Shown: in pieces, positions 4,984 to 5,104 of the stretch
How positions within the stretch are numbered: the first letter of the stretch is position 1
How the letters are laid out: each line of letters starts with the position of its first letter
From: Mesorhizobium sp.
GTDB lineage: Bacteria > Pseudomonadota > Alphaproteobacteria > Rhizobiales > Rhizobiaceae
Assembly: GCA_030698645.1 (NCBI GenBank)
Contig: JAUYMV010000147.1
Coordinates: 1-5,104 of the forward strand
Direction of reading: 5' to 3'
DNA: 5,104 nucleotides
Notes under the pieces: model-generated
Told to the model about the DNA's origin: nothing
Seen by the model: the letters and a program-made list of their open reading frames with translations, nothing else
Database searches by the model: none
Program-made: the position numbers and the translations under genes

Positions 4984-5104
4984 CGACGCCACTACGAGTA
5001 CCAGTGTTTGAGACTAACCTCGGCAAGCTGTACCAAGCGGATTGCCTCCAGGTTCAACCTGAGCACGCTGCCGACTGCGTGGATACGCTATTATGCGACC
5101 CACC
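4980..5104 (+). CDS. N-terminal fragment of an amino-DNA methyltransferase, cut by window end
   Basis: The frame from ATG 4980 stays open for 41 codons to the window end. After MTTPLRVPVFETN it reads LGKLYQADCLQV, a short segment, then VDTLLCDP with the last two bases (CC) allowing only Pro, giving DPP. This arrangement (K-L-[YF]-x-x-D-C-[LI], about 15-20 residues, then VD-hydrophobic-DPP) is the N-terminal motif IV region of N6-adenine or N4-cytosine DNA methyltransferases. Having motif IV so early suggests the beta-type motif order. Such enzymes methylate DNA within restriction-modification, phage or cell-cycle systems. A permease with several membrane helices is expected here, and none is visible. 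G+C over 4989-5104 is about 56%, against about 67% for the 120 bases before 4981. A/T-ended codons make up 17 of 41, including TTA and five consecutive A-ended codons (4989-5003). The true start could instead be GTG 5004. Only the first 42 residues are available, so the family call is tentative. Confidence 0.6.
   Translation, partial: MTTPLRVPVFETNLGKLYQADCLQVQPEHAADCVDTLLCDP

Noticed and set aside
2968..4992. A 674-codon open frame on the minus strand covering the ATPase gene
   Set aside because: It is antisense to a clear ABC ATPase with all family motifs. Its product is low-complexity, rich in D, A, H, L and R, as expected from reading strongly G/C-ended codons backwards, and it has no recognisable domain.

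Overview
The window is about two-thirds G+C with strongly G/C-biased third codon positions. Its proteins have the style of an alphaproteobacterium, most likely Hyphomicrobiales (Rhizobiales, Mesorhizobium/Aminobacter-like). That placement rests on the MsrA N-terminus, the BMP binding protein and the ABC ATPase as I recognise them; no search was run.

Layout, left to right. (1) 2-658 (+): 3' part of an uncharacterised multi-pass membrane protein whose start lies outside the window. (2) 659-795: a short gap packed with inverted repeats, including a perfect 18-bp palindrome, and a possible sigma70-type promoter. (3) 796-1122 and 1146-1811 (+): a small two-helix membrane protein and msrA (peptide methionine sulfoxide reductase A), 23 nt apart and probably co-transcribed. 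(4) 1812-1984: an intergenic region with an AT-rich dyad and a weak RutR-like site. (5) 1985-2974 (+): a periplasmic BMP/PnrA-type binding protein, followed by a good intrinsic terminator at 2998-3020. (6) 3063-3275 (-): slyX, lying antisense between two parts of one transporter. (7) 3276-3450: a divergent intergenic region with two 12-bp palindromes and a good RutR-like operator candidate. (8) 3451-4983 (+): the double-ATPase subunit of the same transporter. (9) 4980-5104 (+): the beginning of another gene.

The binding protein and ATPase are two parts of a nucleoside/purine-type ABC importer. In this family the ATPase gene is normally followed by two permease genes. A strong Shine-Dalgarno and an ATGA overlap at 4967-4983 show where the first permease should begin. 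What follows instead reads as the N-terminus of an amino-DNA methyltransferase, ending at a DPP motif, and base composition and codon use change abruptly there. This is the most notable point in the window. It may be a real insertion or island boundary, or a chimeric assembly join; the sequence alone cannot decide.

No RNA gene, CRISPR array, insertion sequence or replication origin was seen. Apart from the methyltransferase fragment, I found no clear sign of a new multi-gene system.
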